Source of the DNA: Prevotella sp. AGR2160
GTDB lineage: Bacteria; Bacteroidota; Bacteroidia; Bacteroidales; Bacteroidaceae
Length of the DNA stretch: 64,000 nt
NCBI RefSeq assembly: GCF_000424185.1
Contig: NZ_AUJK01000002.1
Coordinates: 1-64,000 of the forward strand
Reading direction: 5' to 3'
Position 1 is the first letter of the stretch; the number at the start of each line of letters is the position of its first letter. Below the pieces are notes generated by a model. It ran no database searches and was not told the origin of the DNA. It was given only the letters and a program-made list of their open reading frames with translations. The translations under genes were made by a program, and so were the position numbers. Positions 9,901-18,034 of the stretch are shown one piece after another.

Positions 9901-10033
9901 CGAAATACATCTCTATCTCGCCAAGGTCTGATTGTTCCTTGACCTTTGAGCATCCGGCTAGCAGACTGGTCAGTAGCAAGCACAGCCAGAGAGTGCCCGG
10001 GAGGGACAGATATCCCAATATTTTCTTTCTCAT
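6917..10033 (-). CDS. Large lipobox-containing beta-propeller protein with internal membrane helix and helical C-terminus
   Basis: The 1038-residue protein begins with a lipoprotein-type signal (LLTSLLAGCSK; lipid-modified Cys at 28). About 590 residues follow with repeated propeller-like blades (for example GLLMGTSQGLFLY, GIVAATENGLVC, LMIGLQDGLVMID). One strong membrane helix (about 621-640, GLLMSILLLLFIVTTLLAV) is followed by about 390 mainly helical, charged residues. This resembles the sensor half of Bacteroidetes hybrid two-component or YycF/Reg_prop regulators, but I see no histidine kinase, receiver or classical helix-turn-helix. The far C-terminus (PSRVLLLLMACPKVKRLL) might be a degenerate DNA-binding region; that is a guess. 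It lies 77 bases downstream of a frameshifted barrel gene and ends at its own terminator. A role in envelope sensing is inferred from architecture only. Confidence 0.7.
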   Translation of the reverse strand: MRKKILGYLSLPGTLWLCLLLTSLLAGCSKVKEQSDLGEIEMYFDEQLSSLSTEGGSIHWVGSEYGNVWRITAHQQTKYKLASDRIYFVKPYHNGYWVSVRNGGLRFYTLHSGKMVLRTTIMMPEKGKLYSTYDVLPTPEGLLMGTSQGLFLYQEKENLLTKLYPSRLSNRNTFQVNRLIELPHHQGIVAATENGLVCRHPHSGTLTTTHEGEKIGDITLYRGRLLIVAEKQCFLIDSRGREERYELPEAMHYVFPSGNTMAFFGINQAYLTDDLRHFTHVTLRRSIPQKSSHILTYTPGDDYVWMVTDHAVWKIPSHLSVNGADHPMMTSCQDQGTLYFVDTRNNIYHVDKSGTYADKIFDFIKSNSIVSCACHQGRFFYLDNQRRIYSITLGRQLWGNYLTAFQKELFSSKSKVTALHIDSDNGPQQLMIGLQDGLVMIDGNGRTDTLPSLRNQYVTSIFQRDGDPHVYLPTLNDGLYVLQNDRTTKVMNDSTLSPQHVVVTSAFPSDMLIATNDRVFLQGSRDTLMLAGIGKLLMANDTTVYAVLDNGIERLSIRNHHLYDGGHLFSDIHFNPQACQTLNGRLFLGCNLGILTFMTGHELQSSWLPITESKVSRRGLLMSILLLLFIVTTLLAVRHFVYRWSRGELRTRKAELTHRLHDIWPYREIIDVKQREKLEQLREQVYQIHYRGVGSWKQVDKRISTCSDAIMRLNRDVVLSLLRLLEGQIKEITATELFDATALVIASEKAINDGHPDQMGRQALANRQWLQNVADSRAQLQTIEENIRGTLPLKGITDTLSEKIEQFYKDLAIKPLDDLKPLFEDITGRYDTLTSPAVVVRLQQFCQRQVKRLRALNPQDKVMSTLCSQYEEASRRIPEDPAAGMPLPFCLELLRRLQHLYDRSAQLILLQQIREKIYEYVREADDQADPRATVQSIHLLNERFYDHFKKTDPRLLRDILQLTNSDSQPSRVLLLLMACPKVKRLLIPGMLDLAGNLNPVISRLVRGRLKPQEEALRAYAERHPSSVAEFILVLTQKS

Positions 10034-10110
10034 AGTTGTGTGTCTTTATTGGAGACATAACTGTATATCCCCGGATTTACCTCATCTGAAAAGCGGAAGA
10101 TGCAGCTTCT

Positions 10111-10703
10111 CTAGAAGTGGAAATTGATCGTTGCGGTACCATCCAGCCAATGATAACTATCCTTTACGGCAGGATATCGCTTTAGCGTATTGGTCAGACC
10201 AATATATCCCTGTACGCCGAAACGCCAATACTTCCCTAGTTGATAGTATATGCCGGGCTGAATACCGACATCAAAGGTCTTATAGATCGCTTTGTTGTTA
10301 TCTCGTTGGATGGATCAGCGTCAACGTAATAGGTGTTATTCGAGGTGACGAAAGAGAGGACCGGACCACACTCCACCACGAGGCCGCTCTCCTTCGGTGC
10401 ACGCAGATGGTACTGCGCGAGCAGGGGAATATCGATATAGGTGCAGTCATATGCGCCCACATTGTAATCAGCATCCCCGGGCTCTACTCTCGCCCGCATG
10501 GCTACACCGGGCATGAAAGACCAGTGGTCGGAGAAATAACAGTTGAGACCGTAACCCACACGGAAGGCAAAGGAGTCATCCTTGTAAGGCGTGGAGGTCA
10601 CACCTCCCAAACCTAAATAGAAGTTATGCTCTACGTGTTTCACCTGGGCATGACCTGTGGTACAGATGCCCAATGCTAGGAAAAGAAGTAAGGACTTTCT
10701 CAT
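10111..10703 (-). pseudogene. Outer-membrane beta-barrel protein gene, frameshifted near 10300-10314
   Basis: The ATG at 10703 starts a signal peptide (MRKSLLLFLALGICTTGHAQ) and a small outer-membrane barrel (FYLGLGGV, FRVGYGLNCYF, YIDIPLLAQYHL, GPVLSFVTSNNTYYVD). In this frame translation soon turns into unrelated sequence and stops at 10236. In another frame the barrel continues convincingly (KAIYKTFDVGIQPGIYYQLG, then WRFGVQGYIGLTNTL) and ends at 10111 with a typical last strand, ATINFHF. A one-base deletion or two-base insertion between about 10294 and 10314 explains this. It is either a recent pseudogene, a phase-variable state or a sequence error. An alternative ATG at 10724 lies upstream of the likely transcription start. 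Confidence 0.85.
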
Positions 10704-10725
10704 TATCTTTTTGTTTTTTACCATA

Positions 10726-10733
10726 CAAAGGTA
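10726..10733 (-). promoter_or_regulatory. Minus-7 box of the barrel gene
   Basis: TACCTTTG (10733 to 10726). Transcription would begin near 10720, so the ATG at 10703 is the usable start. Confidence 0.6.
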
Positions 10734-10836
10734 CAGTATTTCTCGGAACGATACGAATATTTCTCATAATTTCTTTGCAAAAAAAATGAGGAAAGGCCAA
10801 CTGAAAAACAAAACAGCCCCGGAAGACGATCCCTTT

Positions 10837-10930
10837 GAAGGTGGTCACCATGTTGTGGCCACGCACCCACATTGACCCAATAATATACCGAATATTTTCC
10901 TTGCGTGGCCGCAACATGGCGGCCACCTAC
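10837..10930. repeat. Family A palindrome doublet, REPIN-like
   Basis: Two 29-base arms in inverted orientation (10837-10865 and 10902-10930) flank a 36-base AT-rich spacer. Each arm reads GWAGGTGGYCRCC-ATGTTG-YGGCCACGCA outward to inward. Single arms of the same sequence recur at 23514, 26302, 27657 and 63193. Such paired inverted arms are the architecture of REPINs, which in other bacteria are mobilised by a RAYT transposase; none is in this window. Confidence 0.8.
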
Positions 10931-10956
10931 AAGAGGATTTCACCCAGTCACATCCT

Positions 10957-11196
10957 TTACTGCACGAGTTCGGGATATTTCTCCAACAGTTTATCCTGGA
11001 GCATGGCGAGGTTGTCGAGCATGCTCAGGCGGTAGTCTACGGGGAGGAAGACCTCATGGGCGGGCATGCGCACGCCGATGACGCCTAACATCTCCCGATA
11101 GTATACCGGTAAACGAACGTCTCCGAAGACGAAACTAAAGTCACCGCCTTGTTGCTTGAACTCGGCGATCTCTTGCTTGAAAGTATCCTTGTTCAT
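10957..11196 (-). CDS. Small conserved-looking protein of unknown function
   Basis: The 79-residue acidic, soluble product has no signal peptide (MNKDTFKQEIAEFKQQ..., ending KLLEKYPELVQ). A full promoter (TTTG-N20-TAATTTTG at 11220-11251) sits just upstream of the ATG at 11196, which supports a real gene despite its size. It lies between the REPIN-like repeat and addB, in the same direction as addB but with its own promoter. I do not recognise the family. Confidence 0.7.
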   Translation of the reverse strand: MNKDTFKQEIAEFKQQGGDFSFVFGDVRLPVYYREMLGVIGVRMPAHEVFLPVDYRLSMLDNLAMLQDKLLEKYPELVQ

Positions 11197-11219
11197 TTTA
11201 TACGATCAAAAATTCTACG

Positions 11220-11251
11220 CAAAATTACAGTATAGTTTTGAAGATCCCAAA
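11220..11251 (-). promoter_or_regulatory. Promoter of the 79-residue protein gene
   Basis: TTTG (11251 to 11248), 20 bases, TAATTTTG (11227 to 11220). Confidence 0.7.
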
Positions 11252-11274
11252 TATTTTCGCGTATTTTTTTCCGC

Positions 11275-14196
11275 TTATTCGGGTCGTCCGCAGAGGGCCC
11301 GATAGGGGCAGCGGGTGCAGCGGTCCTTGTCGGAGGTAGGCTTGAAGGGCTCATCGGGGTTGTAGATATCGGCGAGGAGCCTCTTCAGTCCGGCCTCGAA
11401 ATCCGGGGCATAGGCCCGGATATCGTCGATCTTCTCTTTTCCGATGGCCAGCACGGGGTCGTAGTCGGCACCGCCGGCATGCTGGATATAGAGGAGGGCA
11501 GGGATGACGGGCGTGGGCGCCTCATGGGCGAGGCGCTCCGGCAGTCCCGCGGCACCGTCCCGTCCCTTCTTCAGCATCTCGACGATGAGGGCATAGAGCA
11601 TGGTCTGGAGAAAATAATCGGTATGGTTCTGCAGATTATCGCCCGTGAAGATCTCATCGACTGTCTTAACGGCAAGCTTGTTGTTGGCCCCCGTCTTATA
11701 GTCGACGACGCGGATATACTCCTTCAGCATCCCGTTCTGATCCTTCCTCCTGACCTTGTCGAGGCGGTCGATGAAACCGTAGATGGCGACGTTCCTCGAC
11801 TGTCCGTCAGCCATCTCGACGTTGAACTCGTGACTGACATTCTTCTCCAGTCCGAGGATGGTGAACGGCGCCTGGTCCTTGTCGATCCGGGCGAGCTGCC
11901 GGAGATAGTCGATGATGACCTGCCGGTTGATATACTGCAGACCATTATACTCTGCCTTCTGATGCTCATCGAAATGGAAGAGCTCCTCGTTGAAGGCACG
12001 GTCCACGAGGATATCGAACTGTTCGGGATGCTTGAGGGTCTCCTCGAGCTTCTCCTTCGTCACCAGACCGTTGCGATCCATGAGACCCCGGTAGAGGAGT
12101 TCGGCGGCCTTATGGAAGATATTTCCGAAGATACGGTTGTCGACCTCATCCTCATCGGTATCGTCGGGCTCCGTGATCTTCGCCACGAAACGGTAGTAGA
12201 ACTTCAGCTGACAGTAGATGAAGTTGTTCAGGGCCGTTGGGGAGAGGCTGCGCGTCCCGTTGAGGACCCGCATGACGGCCTCGTCCTTCTCGATGGGCAT
12301 GATGACGGTCTTCACGGGGATCTGTCCCACGGCGAGGCTCTCCCGGAGGATCGGCTGACGGCTCTCGACGAGGAGCTGGAGCATGAACCGCGACATCTCC
12401 CCGTTGCGGTTGTCGGTAGTGGCATGGTTGAAACAGAGGGTCACGTCGGAGGCCCGCTGCAGCAGCCGGTGGAAATAATAAGCGTAGATGGCCACCTTAT
12501 TATCGATCGTCGTCAGTCCGAAGGCCTTGCGGATGGCATAGGGGATGAAAGAGGAGTCGTTGACACTCTTCGGCATGTTACCCTCATTCGTGGAGAGGAG
12601 GAGGACATGGTCGAAGTCGAGGTTACGGGTCTCGAGGACACCCATGACCTGTGTGCCGACGACGGGCTCGCCGTGGAAGGGGATGGAGGTGGTCTTGATG
12701 AGCTGTCCGAGGAGGCGCTGCCAGATGTTCAGGTCCTCCGTGAGATCGCCGGCGTCGATGAGGGCGCAGAGACGGTTGATGAGGGTGTACATACGGAAGA
12801 GGGCTTCCTGGAAGAAGGGATCCTTCACCGAGGGTGCCTGATCGTCGGCCACGGCCTGATGGTAGTGGGCGCCGATACGTCGCAGGATGTCGAGGAGCCA
12901 GTGGGAGAGACCGTTGGCGGGGTAGTGGAAGAGCAGTCGCAGTCCTTCGTCATCACCGGCGAGCTCATCGCCGGAGAAATAGAAACGTTTGCCGACCTCG
13001 TTCAGGGGATCGCGGTCGGTGTCGGCGATATAGCGAGCATAGGGATGGCGGAGGATCATGCGGATCCAGTGGAGGCGGTATTTGTCGGCAGAGGGACTGT
13101 AACCTTTCGTCTGCAGTTCCACGAGGATATTGACGAGGGTAGCCACAGGAGTCTGTGCCAACGGGAAGCCCGTGGTGACATTGAGCTTCTCGACCTCGTC
13201 GGGGAGGGAGTGGATGACCGTCGGCAACAGGTTCTCATCGCAGAGGACGACGGCGGTACGGCTGCCGGCGTTGATACGCTCACCCTGGTTGTCGAGGAGC
13301 CAATCGGCGACATAGCGGGCCTGGATATTCTCCGTGGAGGCCTCAATGAAACGGATGTCTTTAGGACGGGAGAAGTTGCGGTAGATCTCCGCGTCCGTGG
13401 TATCGAGTTCATTGGGATAGGCTTTCAGATACTGAGCGATATAGTGTCCGGCCTCCTGACCGTGCATGTAGTAGTCGTCGAAATCCCAGTAGAACTTTGC
13501 CTTACCCGCTTTCTGCAGCCGGTCGCAGAGGCGCAGTTCCACCTGTTGCATCATGTTGAAGCCGACGAAGAGATAGGTGTCATACTTGAACGTGACGGAC
13601 TGGTCGTTGACGACACGGCGGTAGAGGGCACCCTCGTAGGCCAGGCCCTGACGCTCGAGGCGGGCGTTGAAATCGTTGTAGATATCGAGGAAATGACTCC
13701 ACAGCCGGAAGAACCGCTGCTTCAGTTCACTCTCCTTGTCGATGTTGAAGTTCTTGAAGAACCGCCGGAGGATATCTTTCTGTTCCTCAGAGAGATAGTT
13801 GACATCGTCATACTCATGGATATCCTTCAGGTTCGAGAAGATCTTCGTGGCATCGGCCATATTCTTGTCGATGTCGTCGAAGTCGCTGATGAGGAGTTGT
13901 CCCCAGCCATAGAACTTATCAAGATCCTCATTGAGTCCGGTGACCTCATTATAGGATTTGTGGAGGTCACAGACGAGCTTGATGGGGTCGCCGACGGCCA
14001 GCGTGGAGTGCCGGCGGAAGAGGTCGGAGATGGTGATGTAGGCCGGGCTCCAGATCGGGTGTCCGGCCTGGGTGGCCAGTTCCTCATTGAGGAAGAGAGA
14101 GGCGCGCTTGTTGGGGAAGACAACGGCGATATGACTGAGGTTGTCGCCATATTTCTTCAGGATATCGCGGGCGACATAATATAGGAATCGTTTCAT
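11275..14196 (-). CDS. addB: AddB-like PD-(D/E)XK nuclease subunit of a recombination helicase-nuclease
   Basis: The 973-residue protein has a helicase-like N-terminal region (HIAVVFPNKRASLFLNEEL) and the UvrD/AddB-type sequence VLLLSTNEGNMPKS. The C-terminal PD-(D/E)XK nuclease carries RVVDYKTGA. The extreme C-terminal cysteines DRCTRCPYRALCG resemble the iron-sulfur cluster ligands of AddB nucleases. Its start overlaps the addA stop by four bases (ATGA), so the two are translationally coupled. The complex processes double-strand breaks for RecA loading, the role of RecBCD elsewhere. The symbol is by family analogy; Bacteroidetes proteins are distant from the Bacillus AddB. Confidence 0.85.
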   Translation of the reverse strand: MKRFLYYVARDILKKYGDNLSHIAVVFPNKRASLFLNEELATQAGHPIWSPAYITISDLFRRHSTLAVGDPIKLVCDLHKSYNEVTGLNEDLDKFYGWGQLLISDFDDIDKNMADATKIFSNLKDIHEYDDVNYLSEEQKDILRRFFKNFNIDKESELKQRFFRLWSHFLDIYNDFNARLERQGLAYEGALYRRVVNDQSVTFKYDTYLFVGFNMMQQVELRLCDRLQKAGKAKFYWDFDDYYMHGQEAGHYIAQYLKAYPNELDTTDAEIYRNFSRPKDIRFIEASTENIQARYVADWLLDNQGERINAGSRTAVVLCDENLLPTVIHSLPDEVEKLNVTTGFPLAQTPVATLVNILVELQTKGYSPSADKYRLHWIRMILRHPYARYIADTDRDPLNEVGKRFYFSGDELAGDDEGLRLLFHYPANGLSHWLLDILRRIGAHYHQAVADDQAPSVKDPFFQEALFRMYTLINRLCALIDAGDLTEDLNIWQRLLGQLIKTTSIPFHGEPVVGTQVMGVLETRNLDFDHVLLLSTNEGNMPKSVNDSSFIPYAIRKAFGLTTIDNKVAIYAYYFHRLLQRASDVTLCFNHATTDNRNGEMSRFMLQLLVESRQPILRESLAVGQIPVKTVIMPIEKDEAVMRVLNGTRSLSPTALNNFIYCQLKFYYRFVAKITEPDDTDEDEVDNRIFGNIFHKAAELLYRGLMDRNGLVTKEKLEETLKHPEQFDILVDRAFNEELFHFDEHQKAEYNGLQYINRQVIIDYLRQLARIDKDQAPFTILGLEKNVSHEFNVEMADGQSRNVAIYGFIDRLDKVRRKDQNGMLKEYIRVVDYKTGANNKLAVKTVDEIFTGDNLQNHTDYFLQTMLYALIVEMLKKGRDGAAGLPERLAHEAPTPVIPALLYIQHAGGADYDPVLAIGKEKIDDIRAYAPDFEAGLKRLLADIYNPDEPFKPTSDKDRCTRCPYRALCGRPE

Positions 14197-17100
14197 TTTA
14201 CTTCTTCTATACGGTTAGGGAGAACATACCAGATATATCCGGTGATATTTTGATGGCCCATGGCCCGGAGCAAGTCCATATATTCCTTGACTTGGTCGTG
14301 GTACTCGTCATGGTGCTTGGCGAGCTTGAAATCGACGACGATGGTCTCGTTGCCGTCGGTCATCACACGGTCGGGGCGGCGCTCCTCGGGCTGGTGGGTA
14401 TCGGGGTTCATTCGGAGGATGGAACACTCGGTGAAGAGCTGCCACCTCGGGGAGAACCAGTCACGGATCTTCGGTGACTCGACACGCTTGCGGATCATGT
14501 CCTTCAGCACGTCGGCCTTCAGGGCGGTGTCGTAGATGACGCCCTCGAGCTCGAGCTCCTGCAGCACACGGTCGACATCATCGGCGGTATTGATGGAGCT
14601 GAAGATGCGGTGCATGAGGTCACCCGTCTGGATGAAGGAGGTCGGCGCGTCCTCATCCTCCCGGCCGCTGACGAACTCCTCGGAGCGGTTGCTCTGCTTG
14701 AAGACGAGGGGGGCGTCGTAGTTGCGGATGTCCACGCGCAAAGGCGCCACGGGGCGGAGGAAGACGTTCGGCTCGGGAGCGGATTCAGAGGCGGACCCTG
14801 CGGCGGCCTGCGGCGCCGAAGACGAAGCGCTGCCTTGCGCTTGCAAAGCGCAAGCACCCGACGGCAGGCCCTGAACGGCGGCGGACTGCTGCGACGGGGC
14901 GGACTGCTGCGACGGAGCAGGCTGCTGCGACGGAGCAGGCTGCTGCGACGGGGCGGCGGGCTGACCGAAGGAGAAGACGGCGGGGGACGTCTTGGGGGCG
15001 TCGAGGGCATCGAAGGTCGCCTCGTCGGCGATGGCGGCTGTATAGACGCTGTTGGGATCGAAGGCATCGATGAGCTTATCCTCCGTGGTGTCGGCATTGG
15101 CGGGGAGCTGCGGCTGCCGGGCATCCTCCTGCAGCGAGGAGATCACCTGTTCGATGAGGATGCTGCGGCGTGAGACATTGTCGCCATGTTTCGTGAGGAT
15201 ATAGAGACTCTTTCCGGCACGCGTGAAGGCGACATAGAGGAGGTTGAGGTTATCGATGATATCCTGGAAATGTTCCTCCTGATAGTCCTCCTCGTAGACG
15301 GACCCCACCATCTGTTTCTTACTGAAGTCGATCGGGATGACGGGCAGGGCGTTATAGGGTGCCTTGTCGGTGGAGCACCAGAGGGTATGGGATTTCTCCA
15401 GCTGCCAGTCGCAGAAGGGCATGATCACATGGTCGAACTCGAGGCCCTTACTCTTATGGATCGTGAGCAGTCGGATACCGTTGACCTCATCGCTCTGGAT
15501 CGTCTTCTTGCAGAGCGTGTCGGCCCAGGCGTTGAGGAAGGCGGCGAGGTCGGGCACCTGGTCCTGGGCGAAACGGTTCAGCTGGTCGAAGAAGGCACAG
15601 ACATAGGCGTTCTGTCCGTCGAGCTTCTCGAGGTCGAAGAGCTGGTAGAGTCGCTCGACGAGTTCTACGAGCGGCATCTTCAGCAGTTCGGGGAAATGGG
15701 CCGTGAAGGCGTCGGGCAGGAGGGTGTTTAAGGCCGCGATCATCTCCCCGTCCGTATCCTTGCTCTTGAACAGCATCGGTTGCAGGATAGCCGTCTCCGG
15801 GGCCTCCGACTGCAGCACCTGGGTCTGATAGAGTTTGACGAGGGTGGCCCGGCAGAGGAGGTTATCGGGGGTGAGCAGGGTCTGTAGGGCAGCGATGATG
15901 ATATTCACGGCAGAGGAGGCATCGAGGCGGAAGGCCTCGTCGCTGACGAGCGGGATATCAGGTTCACTGTTCATGAAATAGTCACCGATCTGTTGGATCG
16001 TGGCATTGCTACGAACGAGGATGGCAATATCTTTCGCCTTCACGCCACCATCGAGGAGCTGCCGGACGATGTCAGCCGTCTTCTGCAGGGTCTCCGGCTC
16101 ATAGGAGTCCTTGGCGTTGGCCAGGAAGTCGACCTCGACATATCCGCCGCCTTTCTCCTTTTTTTTCGCGGGGATGTCCTGGTCTACATCGGCATAGGCC
16201 TGCAGCAGTTCCGCGTGACGGCTCTTGCTCGTCTCGCCGACCTCCAGGCCCGTCAGGAAGGCGGCACGGCGGAAGAAGGCGTTATTGAAGGTGATGATAT
16301 TCGGCAGGGAGCGCCAGTTGGTCTGCAAACTTCTGAGATCGAGACTCTCTGCGGGGAACTGTTGGTTGATATGGTTCAGCAGTCGCCAGTCGCCGTTACG
16401 CCAGCGGTAGATGCTCTGTTTGACATCACCGACGAGGAGGTTGTTGACGGCGCCACTGTTGGGATCACTATGGCTCATGGTCTCCAGGAGGAGTTTCTTG
16501 AAGTTGTCCCACTGGATATTACTCGTGTCCTGGAACTCATCGATCATGATATGGTTGAGCATACTGCCGATCTTCTCGAAGATGAAGGGAGAGTCGTCGT
16601 CTTTGATGAGTCCTTTGAGGAGCGTCTGCGTGTCGGAGAGGAGGAAGCGGTTGGCGGCCTCGTTGTTCTCCCTGACGCGGCGGCCGATACTGCCGAGGAG
16701 GCGGAGCTGACTGAGGTGGTTCAGCGTCAGCTTGGCGGAGAGATAGTCTTTCACCCAAGTGGCACGCTGTTCCTCGCATTTCACGAGCAGCGGATGGAGC
16801 TCGCCCCTGACGAGATCGAAGAGGGGATTACCGTCGACGGCATCCTTCTTGTTGACCCAGTTGGCGGGATCGTCGAGGCATTTCTGCGTGGTGGTGTTGA
16901 GGAGATGTTCCGTATCGGTGAAGTTGTTGTTCCGGAGCTTGTTGAAATAGCTGCCGATGCCTCTGTCCTTACCTTTCAGGTCCAGATAGGTGAAGCCGTT
17001 GGCCTCGAGCTCGTCGAAGAAGGTGGCGGCATATTGCTGCACCTGGTCCTCAATCTTCTTACAGGTCGTGGAGAGGGTGCGCTTCAGATCGTCGAAGAAA

Positions 17101-17759
17101 GAGGAGGCCTGAGTGCCCCGGGAACTGTCGAAGAGTTCCTCCAAGGCCTGCTGGTGCGTCTTATAGTCATCCTCGAAGATCTGCTTACCGAAGGACTTGA
17201 TCTGTCCGATGACATTCCAGCCCTTGTCGTCACTCATCTTGTCGTGGATATAGTCCATGATCCAGAAGAGGACGGGATCGGTGGCATCGAGGCTCTCGAT
17301 GAGTTCGTCGACGGCCTCGTCGAGGACCTCGTTGTCGTTGAGACTGACACTGAGGTTGGCCGTGAGGTCGAGCTCACGGGCGAGGTTTCGGAGGACGGTC
17401 TGGAAGAAGGCATCGATGGTCTCCACGCGGAAATAGTTATAGTGATGGAGGAGACTGGTCAGGACGATGGCGGCGCGGCGTGCGATCTCCTCTTCGGGGA
17501 GTCGGGTGTTGGCCTTGACGACCTCGAGGTAGTCGCGGCTGCCGGGGAGCTGTCGGGCGATGCCATAGAGTTGGGAGAGGATACGGAGTTTCATCTCTCC
17601 CGTGGCCTTGTTGGTGAAGGTGACGGCGAGGATGTTACCATATCCGGAGGGGTCGTTGATGAGCAGGGATATGAACTGCGTGGCCAACGTGAAGGTCTTT
17701 CCTGAGCCGGCGCTGGCGCGGAAGACGGTGAGTGGTTTCTGTATGGAGGATTGTGCCAT
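14193..17759 (-). CDS. addA: AddA-like UvrD-family helicase-nuclease
   Basis: The 1188-residue protein has Walker A in FRASAGSGKT (residues 14-22), then TNKATGEMKLR, the Walker B region IMIDEFQDTS, GDVKQSIYRWRNGD, and TIHKSKGLEFDHVIMP. A C-terminal nuclease domain contains VVDFKLAKHHDEYHDQVKEY. It pairs with AddB to resect double-strand breaks. The start at 17759 is chosen because the longer frame runs back through the tRNA-Cys gene; a minus-7 box lies at 17828-17835. Residues about 936-1000 are a low-complexity linker between helicase and nuclease. It is made of four PSQQ units plus a segment (GLPSGACALQAQG) coded by an interspersed repeat, which looks like an in-frame insertion. Confidence 0.9.
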   Translation of the reverse strand: MAQSSIQKPLTVFRASAGSGKTFTLATQFISLLINDPSGYGNILAVTFTNKATGEMKLRILSQLYGIARQLPGSRDYLEVVKANTRLPEEEIARRAAIVLTSLLHHYNYFRVETIDAFFQTVLRNLARELDLTANLSVSLNDNEVLDEAVDELIESLDATDPVLFWIMDYIHDKMSDDKGWNVIGQIKSFGKQIFEDDYKTHQQALEELFDSSRGTQASSFFDDLKRTLSTTCKKIEDQVQQYAATFFDELEANGFTYLDLKGKDRGIGSYFNKLRNNNFTDTEHLLNTTTQKCLDDPANWVNKKDAVDGNPLFDLVRGELHPLLVKCEEQRATWVKDYLSAKLTLNHLSQLRLLGSIGRRVRENNEAANRFLLSDTQTLLKGLIKDDDSPFIFEKIGSMLNHIMIDEFQDTSNIQWDNFKKLLLETMSHSDPNSGAVNNLLVGDVKQSIYRWRNGDWRLLNHINQQFPAESLDLRSLQTNWRSLPNIITFNNAFFRRAAFLTGLEVGETSKSRHAELLQAYADVDQDIPAKKKEKGGGYVEVDFLANAKDSYEPETLQKTADIVRQLLDGGVKAKDIAILVRSNATIQQIGDYFMNSEPDIPLVSDEAFRLDASSAVNIIIAALQTLLTPDNLLCRATLVKLYQTQVLQSEAPETAILQPMLFKSKDTDGEMIAALNTLLPDAFTAHFPELLKMPLVELVERLYQLFDLEKLDGQNAYVCAFFDQLNRFAQDQVPDLAAFLNAWADTLCKKTIQSDEVNGIRLLTIHKSKGLEFDHVIMPFCDWQLEKSHTLWCSTDKAPYNALPVIPIDFSKKQMVGSVYEEDYQEEHFQDIIDNLNLLYVAFTRAGKSLYILTKHGDNVSRRSILIEQVISSLQEDARQPQLPANADTTEDKLIDAFDPNSVYTAAIADEATFDALDAPKTSPAVFSFGQPAAPSQQPAPSQQPAPSQQSAPSQQSAAVQGLPSGACALQAQGSASSSAPQAAAGSASESAPEPNVFLRPVAPLRVDIRNYDAPLVFKQSNRSEEFVSGREDEDAPTSFIQTGDLMHRIFSSINTADDVDRVLQELELEGVIYDTALKADVLKDMIRKRVESPKIRDWFSPRWQLFTECSILRMNPDTHQPEERRPDRVMTDGNETIVVDFKLAKHHDEYHDQVKEYMDLLRAMGHQNITGYIWYVLPNRIEEVK
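14833..14951 (-). repeat. Family C repeat plus 18-base tandem repeats inside addA
   Basis: 14833-14857 carries the palindrome CTTGCGCTT-GCA-AAGCGCAAG and continues with a tail (GACGGCAGGCC...GCGGCGG) to about 14884. About 50 bases are shared, with few mismatches, with the intergenic copy at 18035-18087. Next to it, about 14882-14951 holds four 18-base units coding PSQQ(S/P)A. Confidence 0.85.
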
Positions 17760-17827
17760 AAACAATATATCGTTGTGGTTAGAATTGAAAAAGGGAGTCT
17801 CACTTCTCAGCGAAACTCCCAGATGTA

Positions 17828-17835
17828 CAAAGTTA
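17828..17835 (-). promoter_or_regulatory. Minus-7 box of the addAB operon
   Basis: TAACTTTG (17835 to 17828), between the tRNA-Cys gene and addA. No clear minus-33 element was found. Confidence 0.55.
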
Positions 17836-17850
17836 CAAATTCTATGATGG

Positions 17851-17921
17851 AGGTGCGTGGCAGAGTCGAACTGCCTTAAGCGGTTTTGCAGACCGGTACC
17901 TAACCGTTCGGACAACGCACC
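17851..17921 (-). tRNA. tRNA-Cys (GCA)
   Basis: Read on minus: acceptor GGTGCGT pairs with ACGCACC, D-arm GTCCGAACGGTTAGGTACC, anticodon loop CTGCAAA with anticodon GCA, and T-arm GGCAGTTCGACTCTGCC. The 3' CCA is not encoded. It has its own promoter upstream. Confidence 0.92.
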
Positions 17922-17941
17922 ATGGTTTTGAATTGCGAGTG

Positions 17942-17973
17942 CAAAGGTAGTAAAAGTTTTTCAGCCGTGCAAA
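17942..17973 (-). promoter_or_regulatory. Promoter of tRNA-Cys
   Basis: TTTG (17973 to 17970), 20 bases, TACCTTTG (17949 to 17942). The start region GCACTCGCA is shared with the tRNA-Asp promoter near 40164. Confidence 0.7.
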
Positions 17974-18034
17974 TTTTTCGGGGATTTTTTTCATTTTTTC
18001 TTTGGGGGAGGGGTAGTGGGAGCTATCTGCGCCT

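Noticed and set aside
10837..10930. Rho-independent terminator only
   Set aside because: The doublet can fold, but it lacks a T-run and its arms recur elsewhere singly, which a simple terminator does not explain.
11479..14184. A 901-codon open frame antisense to addB, and similar long antisense frames at 15993-17705, 34256-36106, 48486-49958 and 52512-53804
   Set aside because: They mirror real genes on the other strand with clear domains, show Leu/Val/Asp/Glu-rich pseudo-protein composition, and lack promoters or domain signatures.
17760..17915. N-terminal extension of AddA
   Set aside because: It overlaps the tRNA-Cys gene and the likely addA promoter; the helicase N-terminus MAQSSIQKPLTVFRASAGSGKT splits naturally at 17759.
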